From: Brachycybe producta
Lineage: Eukaryota; Arthropoda; Diplopoda; Playtdesmida; Andrognathidae
Assembly (NCBI GenBank): GCA_036925085.1
Contig: JAUPFP010000032.1
Coordinates: 267,501 to 331,500, forward strand
Direction: 5' to 3'
Length of the DNA: 64,000 bases
Part shown: positions 11,601 to 23,700 of the stretch, in pieces
How the letters are laid out: each line of letters starts with the position of its first letter
How positions within the stretch are numbered: the first letter of the stretch is position 1
Notes under the pieces: model-generated
Seen by the model: the letters and a program-made list of their open reading frames with translations, nothing else
What the model was told of the DNA's origin: nothing
Databases searched by the model: none
Made by a program: the position numbers and the translations under genes

Positions 11601-12012
11601 TATATAATGACAATTTTTGTAGATTGACTTGTTTTAAGTCTTTCTGTACATTGACAGAAATCTTAGCGTGTTGTTTTAGGAATTTTGTAATTTGCCTAAA
11701 ACTCTAGTCAATGTGCAGATTTACTAAAGCGATTCGGTTATTTTGCAAAATTCAAATCGACTGGTAATATATTTTTTTCAGAATGACTGATTTTCCACTT
11801 TGACTAACATCTACATGAATGAATACTTGAAATGTACAGAGTGTGACAAAAGTTCAGCGCCACCTAGCTGTCAATTGCGACACTCCTCTTCCTATTCATT
11901 GTAACGTACTTAGAATGACAGGATATCCAGGAGCAGAACTTTTGTATCCGTCCGCAATAACAAAGAACGCGACGATAAAAACACAAACGAATGCGAAATT
12001 CGCGATTCTCAT
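5680..12012 (-). CDS. PLA2G15: Lysosomal phospholipase A2 group XV / LCAT-like acyltransferase, complete
   Basis: Exons (read from high to low): 11910-12012, 8327-8483, 8133-8251, 7439-7537, 7130-7357, 5987-6281, 5680-5917. Together they give 1239 nt and 412 aa, the length of human PLA2G15, and all phases close. Exon 1 encodes a hydrophobic signal peptide (start chosen there) and ends just before the conserved PGDGG motif. The nucleophile motif AHSLG has its serine at residue 191; the catalytic aspartate is D353 in GPGDGT and the histidine is H385 in DHM. All three sit seven residues before the human S198/D360/H392. Other family motifs are VVHYLC, IWLNLEL, RGAPYDFR and HCLYG. The family hydrolyses and transacylates phospholipids in the acidic lysosome lumen. 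For intron 6 a 69-nt intron (donor at 5986) was preferred to a 24-nt alternative because it restores the human spacing before the aspartate motif. Introns 1, 3 and 5 carry repeats. Confidence 0.93.
6343..7030. mobile_element. ~690-bp foldback element in PLA2G15 intron 5
   Basis: The left arm begins AAGAGGCTACATCGCAAAAT and the right arm ends in its inverted copy (ATTTTGCGATGTAGCC). Internal matching arms include the CTCGATCAGCATATATTTAAG segment near 6430-6450 and 6822-6842. Part of the right arm (about 6940-7030) recurs at 37743-37840, and an inverted pair of arms is found at 40778-40935, so this is a dispersed family. Confidence 0.75.
7591..8101. mobile_element. Foldback element in PLA2G15 intron 3
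   Basis: The ends carry inverted GGTTTTTTGGTTAG-like sequences, and the interior arms match as AAGTATGGAGCTTCTT (about 7699) against the complement near 7975-7990. A second copy lies at about 16370-16868. The element stops about 30 bp from PLA2G15 exon 3. Confidence 0.7.
8676..8693 (+). promoter_or_regulatory. CTCF-like motif
   Basis: CCCCTAGTAGGTGGCGCC closely fits the conserved animal CTCF core (CC-n-n-nAGGTGGCGC type). Binding is an inference; the organism and its CTCF are unknown. Confidence 0.3.
8767..8906. repeat. Inverted-arm minisatellite, GGCGTTTGTTC type
   Basis: Units built from AACAAACGCCAAACTGAATAA are followed by their inverted form (TTATTCAGTTTGGCGTTTGTT), so the array folds on itself. 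The same unit forms larger arrays at 9950-10200 and 10345-10500. All three lie in PLA2G15 intron 1. Confidence 0.7.
8907..9371. repeat. ~85-bp tandem repeat, GTTGATAACAAAGTTAATG type
   Basis: About five units rich in ACAAATGTTGATAACAAAGT, ATGTTATTAACATTTCTAG and ATGTCAATAGCAAATG run head to tail. Each unit has internal dyads (AATGTTATTAACATT). A related, more degenerate array occupies 24600-25270 after the zinc-finger gene. Confidence 0.8.
9950..10500. repeat. 31-bp minisatellite with inverted arm and (CCTAA)n insert
   Basis: From 9950 a short run in one orientation (AAACGCCAAACTGAATAAGC) flips at about 10030 into many ~31-bp units containing GGCGCTTATTCAGTTTGGCG, up to about 10200, and again from 10345 to 10500. 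Between these, at 10272-10326, is a run of CCTAA pentamers. Confidence 0.8.
10272..10326. repeat. Interstitial (CCTAA)n / (TTAGG)n tract
   Basis: About ten CCTAA pentamers with two interruptions (CCAATCCTAA, CCAAACCTAA). TTAGG is the telomere repeat of many arthropods; a short internal tract may be a telomere-derived insertion or a simple repeat that arose locally. Confidence 0.6.
10500..10990. mobile_element. Foldback MITE, GATGGCGCCACTGCAGTGG family (copy 1)
   Basis: This is a near-complete copy of the commonest family in the window. The consensus is ~500-530 bp and reads as one long imperfect palindrome: ends with TTAAGGTGGCTGAATAGATA, a GCGCCACTGCAGTGGC block, and two arms carrying TAGAATAGTTGGCGATAATG and its complement. 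Other copies are at 13684-13901 (short), 15048-15544, 29937-30465, 31930-32340, 45866-46402, 52690-52970 (half), 53960-54470 and 57941-58472. Fragments lie at 18692-18760 and 29811-29930. There is no ORF. Confidence 0.85.
11240..11700. repeat. Degenerate ~130-bp tandem repeats
   Basis: Three to four diverged units share GCAGTTTGCAGAATGTCTAC, ATCAACAAGCCAATC and ACATTGACTGACATTCAGG. They lie close upstream of PLA2G15 exon 2 in intron 1, on the exon 1 side. Confidence 0.6.
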
Positions 12013-13683
12013 ACTAATTAAACTTGATTTGAAGCAAACAGAAACAGTTTACACGTTAATTAATCAAACACACGTTAAATAAACGCGAAAGAGAAACGGT
12101 TTTTCTGATCTTAACAGCTGATAAACGTCAATAAACAATGAACTAAAAAAAATCCAATACAAAACACATGGACTAATCTGACAATAAATGAGCTCATACC
12201 GATGACGTCATGAACGTATGATTCTCATTTTTGTACATAAACTAACCGCTAAGAAACCTGATACTCTCACGCCTATCTCTTAAGTGAGCTTACAACCGAA
12301 TGGCGTAATGGGCCATCTTGTGTCCTTTATTAGTACAATTAGCCTTTTTTTTGTTTTTTCTGACTTTTTCGCAGCTAAAATCAAAATTTTAAGAAAGTAA
12401 CGGCATTTAAATATCCAATAAATTAATATTTATATTGTTTTTATGTAATGAAGGACGATCTGTTTTTTTAATTTTGCAATAAAACATTTGGAAGCTAACT
12501 ACATTATTTGAAATTTGAGATCATAAAAGGTGAACGAATATAGCGTTTTCACCTTAACTCTGTGGAGCTAACGCCCTGTTTAGTTTTCTTTATAAGTAAC
12601 ATTGTCATGACGTCATGTTCATTTTTGATCCCACAGCTATTTATTAAATAGAGGGCACTACTGATCTCGTTACTTTCGCTGTGTATTTAGAGCTGTAGCC
12701 ATTTTTATTAAAGCGCCGTTTTTTCATTTAAAATGGCGTCGCTTTAAGCTTCGTTGTCAGATAAAAGACACCAATTCACAATTTCACAGCATTGGTAAGC
12801 CGATTTGAACAATTTTACGAAATTTTTATCTCATAAATGCATACTTTAATAACGTTAACACACTCTGATTGTAATTTTATGCACCTTTTATGCGACAAAC
12901 TGAGCGTTTAGTCTCGTTTTAATGTTGCATTTTGCTCCCATTTGTATTTTTCACATAAAAATGGCCATAGGATTCATTTTATTGTGCATAAAATGAGTTA
13001 TCGTGACGTTAAATAGCACGTTTTCGTTTCTTTTTTTAAGTATAAATGGGCGTTTTTAATCATGTTATTCGCGCTTTGATAGACAACACTGTTGATTTCG
13101 AACAGTGTTACCGACAATTTCAAATTCAGTCGGTTTCTTTTCATCTGTACGCACTTTTATTTGGTTACGTTGGGTTTCAGGAGATTCAGTGATCTTTTAT
13201 TTCGCACATGCGCATTAGGTTGTATTGAGCAATAGATGGCGCTGCTAAATGTACGACAGTACGAAGATCAAGACCTGATTCAAGGGGAATGGAAAAACGA
13301 AACGCATTTTCACAGCGATTTTTAAGATTCTCCCTCCCCCATATTTATGTCGGCGCTCTGGCTTTGTGACGTCGTCGTAAATAAGATGCGACATAGATGA
13401 AAATTATGTACGAGATTCATAAAGATTCAGAGAGATTCACAGCCTTGTTTATGTACGGCGAGCAGTTTTATTTTTTTATATCCGCATTTTATTAGACGCT
13501 CAGAATAAATTTTAATTCTGAAAATCTAATAAAAACGCGGATAAAAAGTATAACGGCTTGTCGTTACTGAACGAGATTCATTCTATGTGTAGTTCCACTT
13601 GATTACTGCGCTATCAAGACGATCTAAACGATTACGCGGCAATTTACGCCTATTTGAATTTGAAAAATTGCTCCACAATCAGC
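12013..13683. other. Intergenic region between divergent PLA2G15 and integrase/zinc-finger genes
   Basis: This region should contain the 5' ends of both divergent genes. A possible noncoding first exon for the plus-strand gene ends at about 12794 (TTG followed by GTAAGC), after a GC-richer patch with ATGGCGTCGC and a three-codon uORF-like start. A small inverted repeat (TATCCGCATTTTATTAGA and partner, 13481-13548) is present. No TATA box or other promoter element is clear. Confidence 0.35.
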
Positions 13684-13901
13684 TAAGGTAGCTGAATATA
13701 TATATCTCATTTCGTTTTCTTCCCCATGGATGGCGCCACTGCAGTGGCTATTTTGTCCTATAGGAGGTTTTTTTTAATATAAATTTTCTCAAAGACGCGG
13801 ATGAAAGTGGGGAAGAGGACTGCCTATAGAACATAATAGCAAATACAGTGGCGCCATCTGGTGGGAAGAAAACAAAATAAATATTTATAAAGTCACCTTA
13901 A
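13684..13901. mobile_element. Foldback MITE, GATGGCGCCACTGCAGTGG family, internally deleted copy
   Basis: A ~220-bp copy retaining both outer arms (TAAGGTAGCTGAATATAT on the left, AAAGTCACCTTAAG on the right) and both GCGCCA blocks but lacking most of the interior. Confidence 0.75.
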
Positions 13902-14002
13902 GTGGAACAACTTTTGTGTATTGCTGGGCTCTGTTTCCACTTGACGTTAGTGTTAAGTTTACTTTTAGTTTATTTAAAACAAAATACAAAAATATTAAAT
14001 TA

Positions 14003-14733
14003 GTGCTCGGATTTTTATGCAAAATTTATCAAAGCAAATGTTTCTCAATTTGTGGCCCCCAGAGTGAAATTAATGAAGTAATTATCATTTTTACTGCAAC
14101 TGCAATTATGTTTTTTTAATCATTTAGGCTGGTTAGAGGCTAGATTGTCTGGTTACTATCAGTTGTCAACTAGAGTTCTAGCCTCTAACCAGCCTTTTTG
14201 ATAAAAAAAAACAATCGTTGGTTGATCTAAATGGTACGGAGCCCTGTAAAGGACATGCGAGATTGTTTTTTTAAACTCTCGACATGTCGATTTTATTCTC
14301 GACATTTCTACTTTTTTCCAGAATCTCCACATGTCGACTTTTAATATTTTTTTCCGGCAATGTTAATTATGCCATGTTGCGCGCACCATACTCTAATAAT
14401 TAAATTATTGCAAGCGCCCTCCAGTAGCAGCAATAATTTAATTATTAGAGTATGGCGAGCGTAACATGGCATAATTAACATGGCCGAAAAAAATATGTTA
14501 AAAGTCGACATGTCGAGAGTTTAAAAACAATCTCGCATGTCCTTTACAGGGCTCCGTATCATGTGGAGATTCTAGAACAAGTTGAAATGTCGGGATTTAA
14601 AAAAAAGAAAAAATCTTGCGTGTCCTTTACAGGGCTCCGTATTAAATGCGATTGTTACTTGACAATTGGCCCTTTTGGGCCACAGATTGAGTAACGTTTG
14701 CTTGATAGTGCATAAAAATCCGAGTCCTAGTTG
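14003..14733. mobile_element. Foldback element interrupted by a second element (nested insertion)
   Basis: The outer element has ends GCTCGGATTTTTATGC and its inverted copy GCATAAAAATCCGAG, plus the internal palindrome CTGGTTAGAGGCTAG / CTAGCCTCTAACCAG. It is interrupted at 14235-14641 by another palindrome bounded by TACGGAGCCCTGTAAAGGAC and its complement. Outer-family copies also lie at 26450-26756, 34650-34949, 35757-36062, 49940-50190 and 57573-57837, with a half copy at 9445-9600. The inner family recurs at 48955-49347. Confidence 0.85.
14354..14486. mobile_element. Innermost palindrome in the nested element
   Basis: Inverted arms TGTTAATTATGCCATGTT and AACATGGCATAATTAACA, then ATACTCTAATAATTAAAT and its partner, enclose a short loop. 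A truncated copy is at 49030-49125 inside the other copy of the same host element, so the module belongs to the family or was captured once. Confidence 0.6.
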
Positions 14734-14799
14734 GAATTATTATAAACAGTAATTTTTATTTCATTTGTTTTCCAGAATGAAATCGGATGAAGAAGAAAA

Positions 14800-17700
14800 A
14801 TGGAAAGTGATTCTTCTAATCAGAACATTTGGGAAACGGTAACAAAATTAGTGTTTATGTTGGAACTCTTGATTATGCTGTCTTTCAGGCTACAAAATGA
14901 ATAGAAAAAATTGAATTATGTGTTAAAAACTAGAAGGGTAACTCTGCCTAAATCACTTAAGGCGATTTTCATGTTGATATTTGTCAAAATGAACTTAAAT
15001 TCTTTATAAAAAGTTTATTTTGAAAGATATCAACATGAAAATAACTCTTAAGGTTGCTTTATAAATATTTATTTTGTTTTTGTCCTTCTCCAGTGGTTAT
15101 CACGTTCTATAGAAGGCCTCTTCCACCCGCGGTTTTGAGAAAATTTTTTTTTTTTAAAGTGAACGTTTTTCAGGAAAAACATTACGAAAAAATTCAAAGT
15201 GTTTTCTAAACTAAACTAGTTGGCGATTATGCTAAAAGTTTTTTCGTGACGATATTGTTCAAAATAAACTTTTTACGACAGTTTGAAAAATAGGCGAAAA
15301 TAGTTTTTCGTGAAATGTCAATGGAAAAAACCAAAAAAACTAGGAAATATTTATTGTTTAAGATATTACCACAAAAAATTTTAACATAATTTTTTACCAT
15401 TCTAGTTTTGAAAACGTTTTGAATTTTTTTTTCGTAATATTGTTTCTAAAAAAAAGAAAACGTTTGTTTGACGTTTTTGCGTCGAAATTTTACAAAAACG
15501 TAAAAAAGCAAAATGAATAATTGAATATCTATAAAGCCACCTTAAGTGATTGATTTACATTTCTAGTTTTTAAATACACTTTTATAGTTTTTCTTAATTT
15601 TTCTCTTCTGAAAGACGGCTGTTTCGTAATAAGCCATCTTAATGAACAATTTTGTTTCGATAGGTTTCGGTCGAAGTCGAAGGACCGTTCGAAAAGACGC
15701 CATCTGGAAACGAATACGTTGTCATCTTGACCGACGTCACTTCGAAGTGGATCGAAGCGAAACCTGTTGCCGAAAAGTCAGCTGCAAGTGTGGCTACTTT
15801 CGTCACTTCGACATTTGCAAGGTAACGGGGGGGGGGGGGGGGGGGGGGGTTCGTGATAAAAAAATTAATCTTTTACGAGAGTTTACGAGCTTTTCTGATT
15901 TGTCGGAAGGAGAACCTGAGCTTTAAAAAAATATCTACTATATTGATAGACGAAGGGAGATTTCACACGAAACTGTACTTTAACACAGTATAAATGCCGA
16001 ATTAAAGGGGCCGATGTTAAAAAAAACACGAAAAACCGCCAAAAGTTGCTGGTCGAAGCATCTACAGGCTCGCAGGCGCAACCTGATTTTGACGCCATCG
16101 CTAAAAATTTAATGTTAAAAACATAAACAAGAAATGTAGTTTTCTTTTTTGGTTTTTTGAATGCGTGCTTCTTGTGCCTTTGTCGTGATTCGCCACTGAA
16201 ATTGAGTCTTGTTAACAAGATCAATTGAGAAGGATTTTAGCTCTAAGTAGAGTTGGCGCCATCTACTGGATGCACCTTAATTGGGCTAAGTCCATGTATA
16301 AATTTTGTTTGTAGTCTTTTTTTGTGCAACTTTCACCACGGATTTATTGGTTGCAATTAAAATTGCAATTGTTAGTTATAAATTGGAGCTCCTGCGCTGT
16401 AGCTTGTGACCACGAACATAGAGGGGAAGAAATGGGAGCCCATATCCACCGAATCAAGTATGGAGCTTCTTAAAAGCATCTTTTAACAAAAATTTAAAGT
16501 GTTTTCAAAACTAGAAGAATATCTTAACCAGGTGATTACTTTCTAATGGTGATCTGTTTGAAAATAATCATTTCGTGACAGGTTAAAAACGCCAACAAGA
16601 ATCGGAAACAGAAATTGACGTTTTAAAACTGTCACGAAATGATTATTTCCAAACAAGTCACCATTAAAGAGTAACCACCTGGTTAAGTTATTCATCTAGT
16701 TTCCAAAACATTTTGAATTGTGTTGAAAAAAAGCTTCTAAAAAGCTACATACTTGTATCGGTAGGTTCGCTCCTTGAAATATTGTTTTCTTTTATATCTA
16801 TGAGCGTGGCCACTTGCAGACACGTAACTCCATCTGGGAGCACTATTTGTAATCAAAAACCTATTGGTCTCACTGTAAAATTCTCCCTTTATGATATTTC
16901 TCCGATAGAATGGGATTCTGTGATTGTCAATTTATCAACGTTCACAAGTCTCTCGAACGAGACGTTAGACAAGCGATACATCAGCAAGGTTCGATCTTTG
17001 TGAAAACCATCGGAAAATTTCGCAACGTTCTCGATAAGATCTGGAACGAAGAGTTGGAAAATTCCGACGAACTTCGAGATGCGGCAGTGGCTGATTTGCA
17101 TTACGTATATGAAACTTCGTTGCGAGGACATCACACGGGGCAACTGTTGCAGTGGATCGAGGAACACAGCACAACTTGGGATAACGAACTTGAAGGATTT
17201 CTATTCCAATTACGGACTTGTGTTCCGGAGAATGGGCACGATTCGCCATTTGCAATGATGCACGGTGGGCGGCAGTCGGCGACGAATAACGGTACCAACA
17301 TATCGGGAAAGTTTTTATCGGATCGCGTCAGATTTTTAAGAGGACAGCGAAGAGGCCGCGGAATGTGGCGTCACAAAACCATTCTCAGTACTCCGAAGAA
17401 GGAGAAGGCGGATGATTTTGAGGTTGCGGTTAACAGTGGATCGCAATCGGTTTTGAAAAGGTTAAGAGGAAGGCCGAGAAAAATTCTTAATCCCGTCCGA
17501 TTCGTTTCCGACGAATCAGAACCTCGGATAGGAGAAGCCGACATACTTAGAGTCGGTGACGTTAGACGAAATTATGGACTTCGTACGACGCTTAAAGCTA
17601 AAGTGAAGACCAGTGAGCCCTTATTTGTTCTATTGTCGATATTCCAAAAGTATATCGAGTAAACTATTTATGTTATTTTACAGACATCGTTCAAAGAATG

Positions 17701-20700
17701 TTGCGGTTATCAACAAATAAACGAACCGGATCCCACGAGAAAGTGGTTCATGCTTACGCCAAGAAACCGCTTGCAAAAAGTATCCTTAAGAAAGGTTTGT
17801 TCTTTTTTATTAGTTTGATTTTAATTTATTACAGATTAATTATTACCGACGCCTCGATAGCGCAGTGGTGCTGGGGGTCTTGGGTTCAAATCCCGGTTTG
17901 AGGCATGTTTGTTTTTCATAATTTCTCTGTCATAGCGGAGTAGGCCCTATACCTTATGGGTGGGTGGGGCGTAGTCACATTCTTGTCATTGCGGAGTTGA
18001 CGATGTCGGGCAGGGCAGCCGGTCGTAGAATGCGTTTTGTGAAATCCGACTCATTCGTCGTCATCGTCATTACTCGACCAACACCGCTCGGTGTGGGACG
18101 AACCGAACCGTTTTAAGCGGTTTGTGGTTCAGAACCGGTTTAATCGGTTTGCGGTTCGCGATTTTTTGGAAACTGGTTCTGATCAGTTCGTCGATCTTTG
18201 ACAAACCGATTCGAACCGGTTCCCAATGTGCATTAGCAGATTTGCACAGCATATTACTTAAGAGGTAGCAAAGAGTATGTATGACCAAACTAGCTCTACT
18301 CAGTTCGGAACCGCTTCTTATCAGTTCGATCTACATTGCAGTGGAAACCGTTTAACACGAAATTCGTTTAATATGAAAAAAATATTGTGATCCTTTCCAT
18401 TTCGTGGTAAACGGTTTCCACTATAAAGTATTTATGAATTGCATTTTTGTTTATTCTTGAAAGATTTCAAGTTGAAGCAGCCGACCGATCCGACACCAAA
18501 GGAAGTAAAAAGCGATGAAATGCAAGTCGTTTCGTTCGTCGAGATAACACCGACGGAAGAAGGGGATGTTTCGGAAGTGCAAGAATTTGTTGTTGAAAAG
18601 TTCGAAGATGCCGATGCATTGGAAAGCGCTGAAGCTTTGCAGCATCTAATTCCAGAAGACGAACGGTAAGCTTTTATCAGTTCCGCTTCTCAGTTAAGGT
18701 GGCTGTTTAGATTTTGATTTTGTTTTGTTTCTCCCAGATGGCGCCACTTCGCTTATGCTTTTCTGAAAGACAGAATAATTAGAGTTCAGATATCAGCTGT
18801 TTATAAAACCGAATATATATTCGGTATTTTTTTTAATATCGAAAATCCGAAAAAATCGAAAATTTGAAAACATTGAAATAGCGAAATACCGAAAAATCGA
18901 ATTAACGAAGAATAACAAAAAAAATGTTACGACTTTCGGTTTTTCTATATTTCAATTTTTCCGGTTCCTTCGATATTCCGATTTTTCTTTTATATTTCGA
19001 GTTTTTCAGTTTTTCGAATTTTTTGATTTTTTTCTCCATTTTCTCGATTTTTCGATATATCGTTAAAAATCGATTTTTTGTTTTAAATATCAGACCGATT
19101 TCGATTTTTGCAATAGATCGCCAGCCCTATCCGATACCTTAAGAAACCCTCTTTCCTTTTTTGTTCTAGAAATAACGAAGATGACCAAACCGTTGAAGGT
19201 GTTGTCGAAGTTACGGGTGATGTCGAGGCTGTCGAAGATTTTGAAAACGAGGATGACGATGAAGATGACGACGAAGACGATGACGACGACATCGAACACG
19301 ATGATGATCTTGCCGACGAAGACTATGTAGATGAAACCGGGAACGTCGAAGTGAAAGTTTCGTGTTCCAACTGTCCTGGATCGTTGTTTACCGAGAAAGA
19401 GTTACAAATTCATCAGACTTTTCATAAAGATGGTTAGTAATAATTTGTTTATTATGAGCTATTACTAAGGGTTGGAACACACGGGCGACTTTTGAAAGAC
19501 TTTTTTGGGCGACAGGATGAAGTCGAAGGTCTGTTGGGTTGTCGTCGCAATGTAGTTTCTATGGAAAGACGCCAACCTTGGCAAACAGTTAAAAGTCGCC
19601 TGTCTGCCAAGGGCGCCGTAATTCCAAAGAAAATACGTTGCAACTACAACCCAGCGACCTTAGACTTCATCATGTCGCCCAAAAAAGTTCTTCAAACCTC
19701 AAAAGTCGTCTGTGTGTCAATGGTCTCAGGAGACTGAGGAATTGAATAATTTAAAAAAATGAATGATTTTTAAAAAACGAATAATTTAAAAACATTGAAT
19801 AATTTTAAAACCATTGAATAATTTTTTTAAAAAATTGAATAATTTTAAAACCATTGAATAATTTTTTTAAAAAATTGAATAATTTTTAAAAAAAATTGAA
19901 TAATTTTTAAAAAAAATGAATAATTGTTTAAAAAATTGAGTAATTTTTAAAAAAAATTGAATAATTTTTTAAAAAATTGAATAATTTAAAAAAAAAATTC
20001 AATAATTTTAAAAAAATTGAATAATTTTTTAAAAACATTAAATAATTAAAAAAAAATTGAATAATTTAAAAAAAAAAAATTGAATAATTTAAAAAAAAAA
20101 TTGAATAATTTAAAAAAAATTGAATAATTTTTAAAAAAATTGAATAATTTTTAAAAAAATTGAATAATTTTTAAACAAATTGAATAATTTTTAAAAAAAC
20201 TGAATAATTTTTAAAAAAATTGAATAATTTTTAAAAAAATTGAATAATTTTTAAAAAAATTGAATAATTTTTAAAAAAATTGAATAATTTTTAAAAAATC
20301 GAATAATTTAAAAAAAATTGAATAATTAAAAAAAATGAATCTTCTTGTTTCTCTGAAATTTTTAAAAATTGAACAACTATTTATTTAATAAAATGTAATT
20401 GTTGTTCTTCATCCATTAAAACGTATTTGCATATATATTTCAAACGGTTTTTATGCATATAAATCCGCTCTGTAATAATCTTGACCCTTTTTTTTGTTCT
20501 AGGTAGCAAATTTTTGTACTGTCCTTATTGTTCGCATGTTACAAGCACTTGGGAACATATTCAGGATCATTTGGTTCTTCATATCGAAAATAAAAGTGCG
20601 ATCGCAGCAGCCGGAATTCTCCGTAAAATGTGAGCGCTTTATAGAAAGAAACCTTGAAAGCCTAGACACTCCAGAATTGCATATGCAATGATAACTCCCG

Positions 20701-23700
20701 AAGTTGTGCAAATGGCGCTAGAATCCAAACGGCAATTTGAAACGTCGTGAAAATACCTTATTACCCAAAGAACATATTAAAGAATACACACAATTTTTCT
20801 TAAAGCTGAAAACTATTCCTGAAGAATGGCGTGTATTTAGTAAAATGGACCTTTTTAAGGTCAATGGTCTTTAACATGGGTCGAGCAAATTAGGATAATT
20901 CAAAATTGTATAAAATATAAACCCCTTCGAATATTTGCAATGAAAAGACCTTAAAACCTGGCCGCAACATTAAAGAAGCGATTGTAACTTCAGTTATTGT
21001 TCAAAACAAAGTTCGAAGAGAGATTTGTATTCAGAATCGGGACGGTGTTTTCGGAAACGACAAGTTTCACTTAACATTGCCCTCTATAGGGGAGTGCTGG
21101 AGTGCATCTAGGCTCATATCAGTTAGCGTTTGTTGTACACACCTTGTGCAATTGTATTATTATTTTTGATGCTCAGGAAAGGTTCGAAGTGCGCAGTTTT
21201 TGTTACGTCACGTAAAACCAGGCGGAAGGAATTGGCCGGATCGATGCCGTTGCGTTGTTCACTTTGTCCGACAGTACGAATGGCAACCGACATTGAACTG
21301 CAAGTTCATACGTTGTGTCACAAGGATGGTAAAAACGGAGATTAAAATTATATTCTCGCTTCAAAATGAAACATAACGTTTTAGAGTTAGGGTTAAATAA
21401 AATTTAAGTTTTTAAATATTAAAATGTGTAAATAGCATTGCATACACTGCATTTTGAAAACTTTCAGACGCAACTCAGTACTTTAGAAACTAGACGAGTA
21501 ACCAAATTATGTAGATCTCTCTTTAATTATAAATTTTTATGGCAGTCTGATGGCAGAGGATTTTTTCACAGCAAAGTCCTCAACTTATGAGGTTAATTTG
21601 GTCCGAAATTTTTCACGTAGGTCGAATGCAATATGCTTTGATTCAGGTTGCCATTCAGGATAAAATAAGAGGCAAAAGCGCACGCGTGCGGAAGATGATA
21701 GATGTCTTGGTTTCGGAACATCAAACAATGGACAGGGAAGAGTTTTGCCGATATTTGCAAGAATTGCTACGAGCAGGATTGCGTTCAAAGAAGTGATTGC
21801 CCACCTCTGAATCGGGGACGGCACATAAAAGAAGACGAGACCCAGAATCGCAAAATTACTTTGAAAATTCTCCGAGAATTTGAAGCTCAAAGAGAAAAAT
21901 GGATGTGAAACGTTTATTTTTCAAGATAATGTGATTATGATAAGATTCAAGATAAGATGATTATGTTTCAATTTGAAGTTTCTAAATAAATTTCTTTATG
22001 GAAATTACGAGCATGCATTGTTAACGTAGAACTTGATGATTATCCAGATAGCAAACTTCTGCATTGTCCTTACTGTGATACGGTTTACGGAAACTGGCAC
22101 CAACTTCAAGAGCATTTAGGATCTCACGACGAAGTTCCGTACGAAGTTTACGGCACACCGATCGAAGAAAAGACATGTCCGAAGTGTGGCAAGGTTTTTC
22201 CGAGCCCGGACATGGTTATACAGCATCAAATGATGTTTCATGCTCGAGATCGTCGCTATCAGTGCGAGATGTGCGGGAAAACCTTCAAGGAAAGAAAAAG
22301 CATCTTACGTCATCAAGAACTTCACGCCAACATTATTTACCAGTACGAACACGTTCTGGAATCCTTTTTTACACGAAAAAAATTGGACAATTCTTTTAAC
22401 ATCTTTTCAGGTGTTCGGATTGTAGTTATAAGACTAAAATTCAGAAGGATTTTATGGAACATCAACGTATTCATAAAGTAATTCATTTTGGTTCCTAAAT
22501 TTCATGTGATATTTTTTAACATTTTTCTTTTTTCGTATTTTGTATTCAGGGAATGGGATTTTCGTGTACTATATGTAACAAGGCTTTCGCTCGTACGTCA
22601 CAGTTGACTTTACATATGGAAAGTCACAGAAAGGACCGTGGAGTCGCCATTTGTGACCAATGTGGACATCAGGCTAACGGTCTGACCGCTCTACGACATC
22701 ACGTACGGAACGTGCACGGAAATCCTCAGTCGTGGCCGTGTACGCAATGTAGTTACATTGGAAAGACGAAGAGTAACTTGAAGGGACACACTGATAGAAT
22801 TCATAACAAGAAATACAAGGTTTCGCTTCACTTCCGTTATAGCAATGTTATTTTTTGGATGATTTGAAGGGATGAAAGCTAAAAGAAACGGGATGAAACC
22901 AAAATGAGACGGGATGAAAAGAAACTGAATGAGAAGAGTTCAGATGAAACCCAATTGAGATGGGATAGGATGAAAGTTAAATGAGACGGGATGAAACTAA
23001 AATGATATGGGATGGATTGGATGAAACTCGAATGGGATGGATGGATGAAATGTAAATGACACGGGATGAATGGATGAAACCAAAATGTCACGGGATGGAT
23101 TGGTTGAAAATCAAGTGAGATGGGATGGGTGGGATGAAATCCAAATGACACGGGGAGGGACCAAATAGTTTTTCTACTTTCATTCTCTATTATGTGCAAC
23201 TGAACTTTATTCAACAGCTTTAAATTAAGTGAAACGAAGAGGTTTTTTTTAACTATTGGTGTATTATTTTGATTAAAAGCCGCTAACCCCCAATTTAAGT
23301 CTGCGTAGTTATTTCGTTTCGTTTTCCGTAAGCGCGCAATAATGCGGAAGACCCATATGGGAGAGGCTAACAACTGCTAAAATGAAAGAATTTCCAATGA
23401 TTGCTAACTAAAATTGTCATTTAATTGCAGTGTTCCCATTGCGATTTCGCTTGTTTGGCCGAATGCACACTTCTGAAACACGTTGACATCTTCCACAATG
23501 AGGGAGAAAGGAAATATCCTTGTCCGCATTGCCCGTACCGAGCAAGAGAACCGAAATGCCTTACGGAACACGTTCGAGTGTTACACAACCCTTTTGCACA
23601 AAAGTTTCCCTGCGATTTTTGCGGGACCGAATTTAAGACGAAATCCATGTTGAGGGATCACATGCCGCAACACACTGGCCAACGGTTTGTTTGTCAACTG

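Noticed and set aside
17851..17904. tRNA gene
   Set aside because: A and B boxes are present, but the arms do not complete a cloverleaf, and the sequence continues into a tail shared with 36411-36600, so it is a SINE.
22879..23373. 164-codon minus-strand ORF rich in His and Pro
   Set aside because: Translation of a GGGATGAAA minisatellite inside an intron of the zinc-finger gene.
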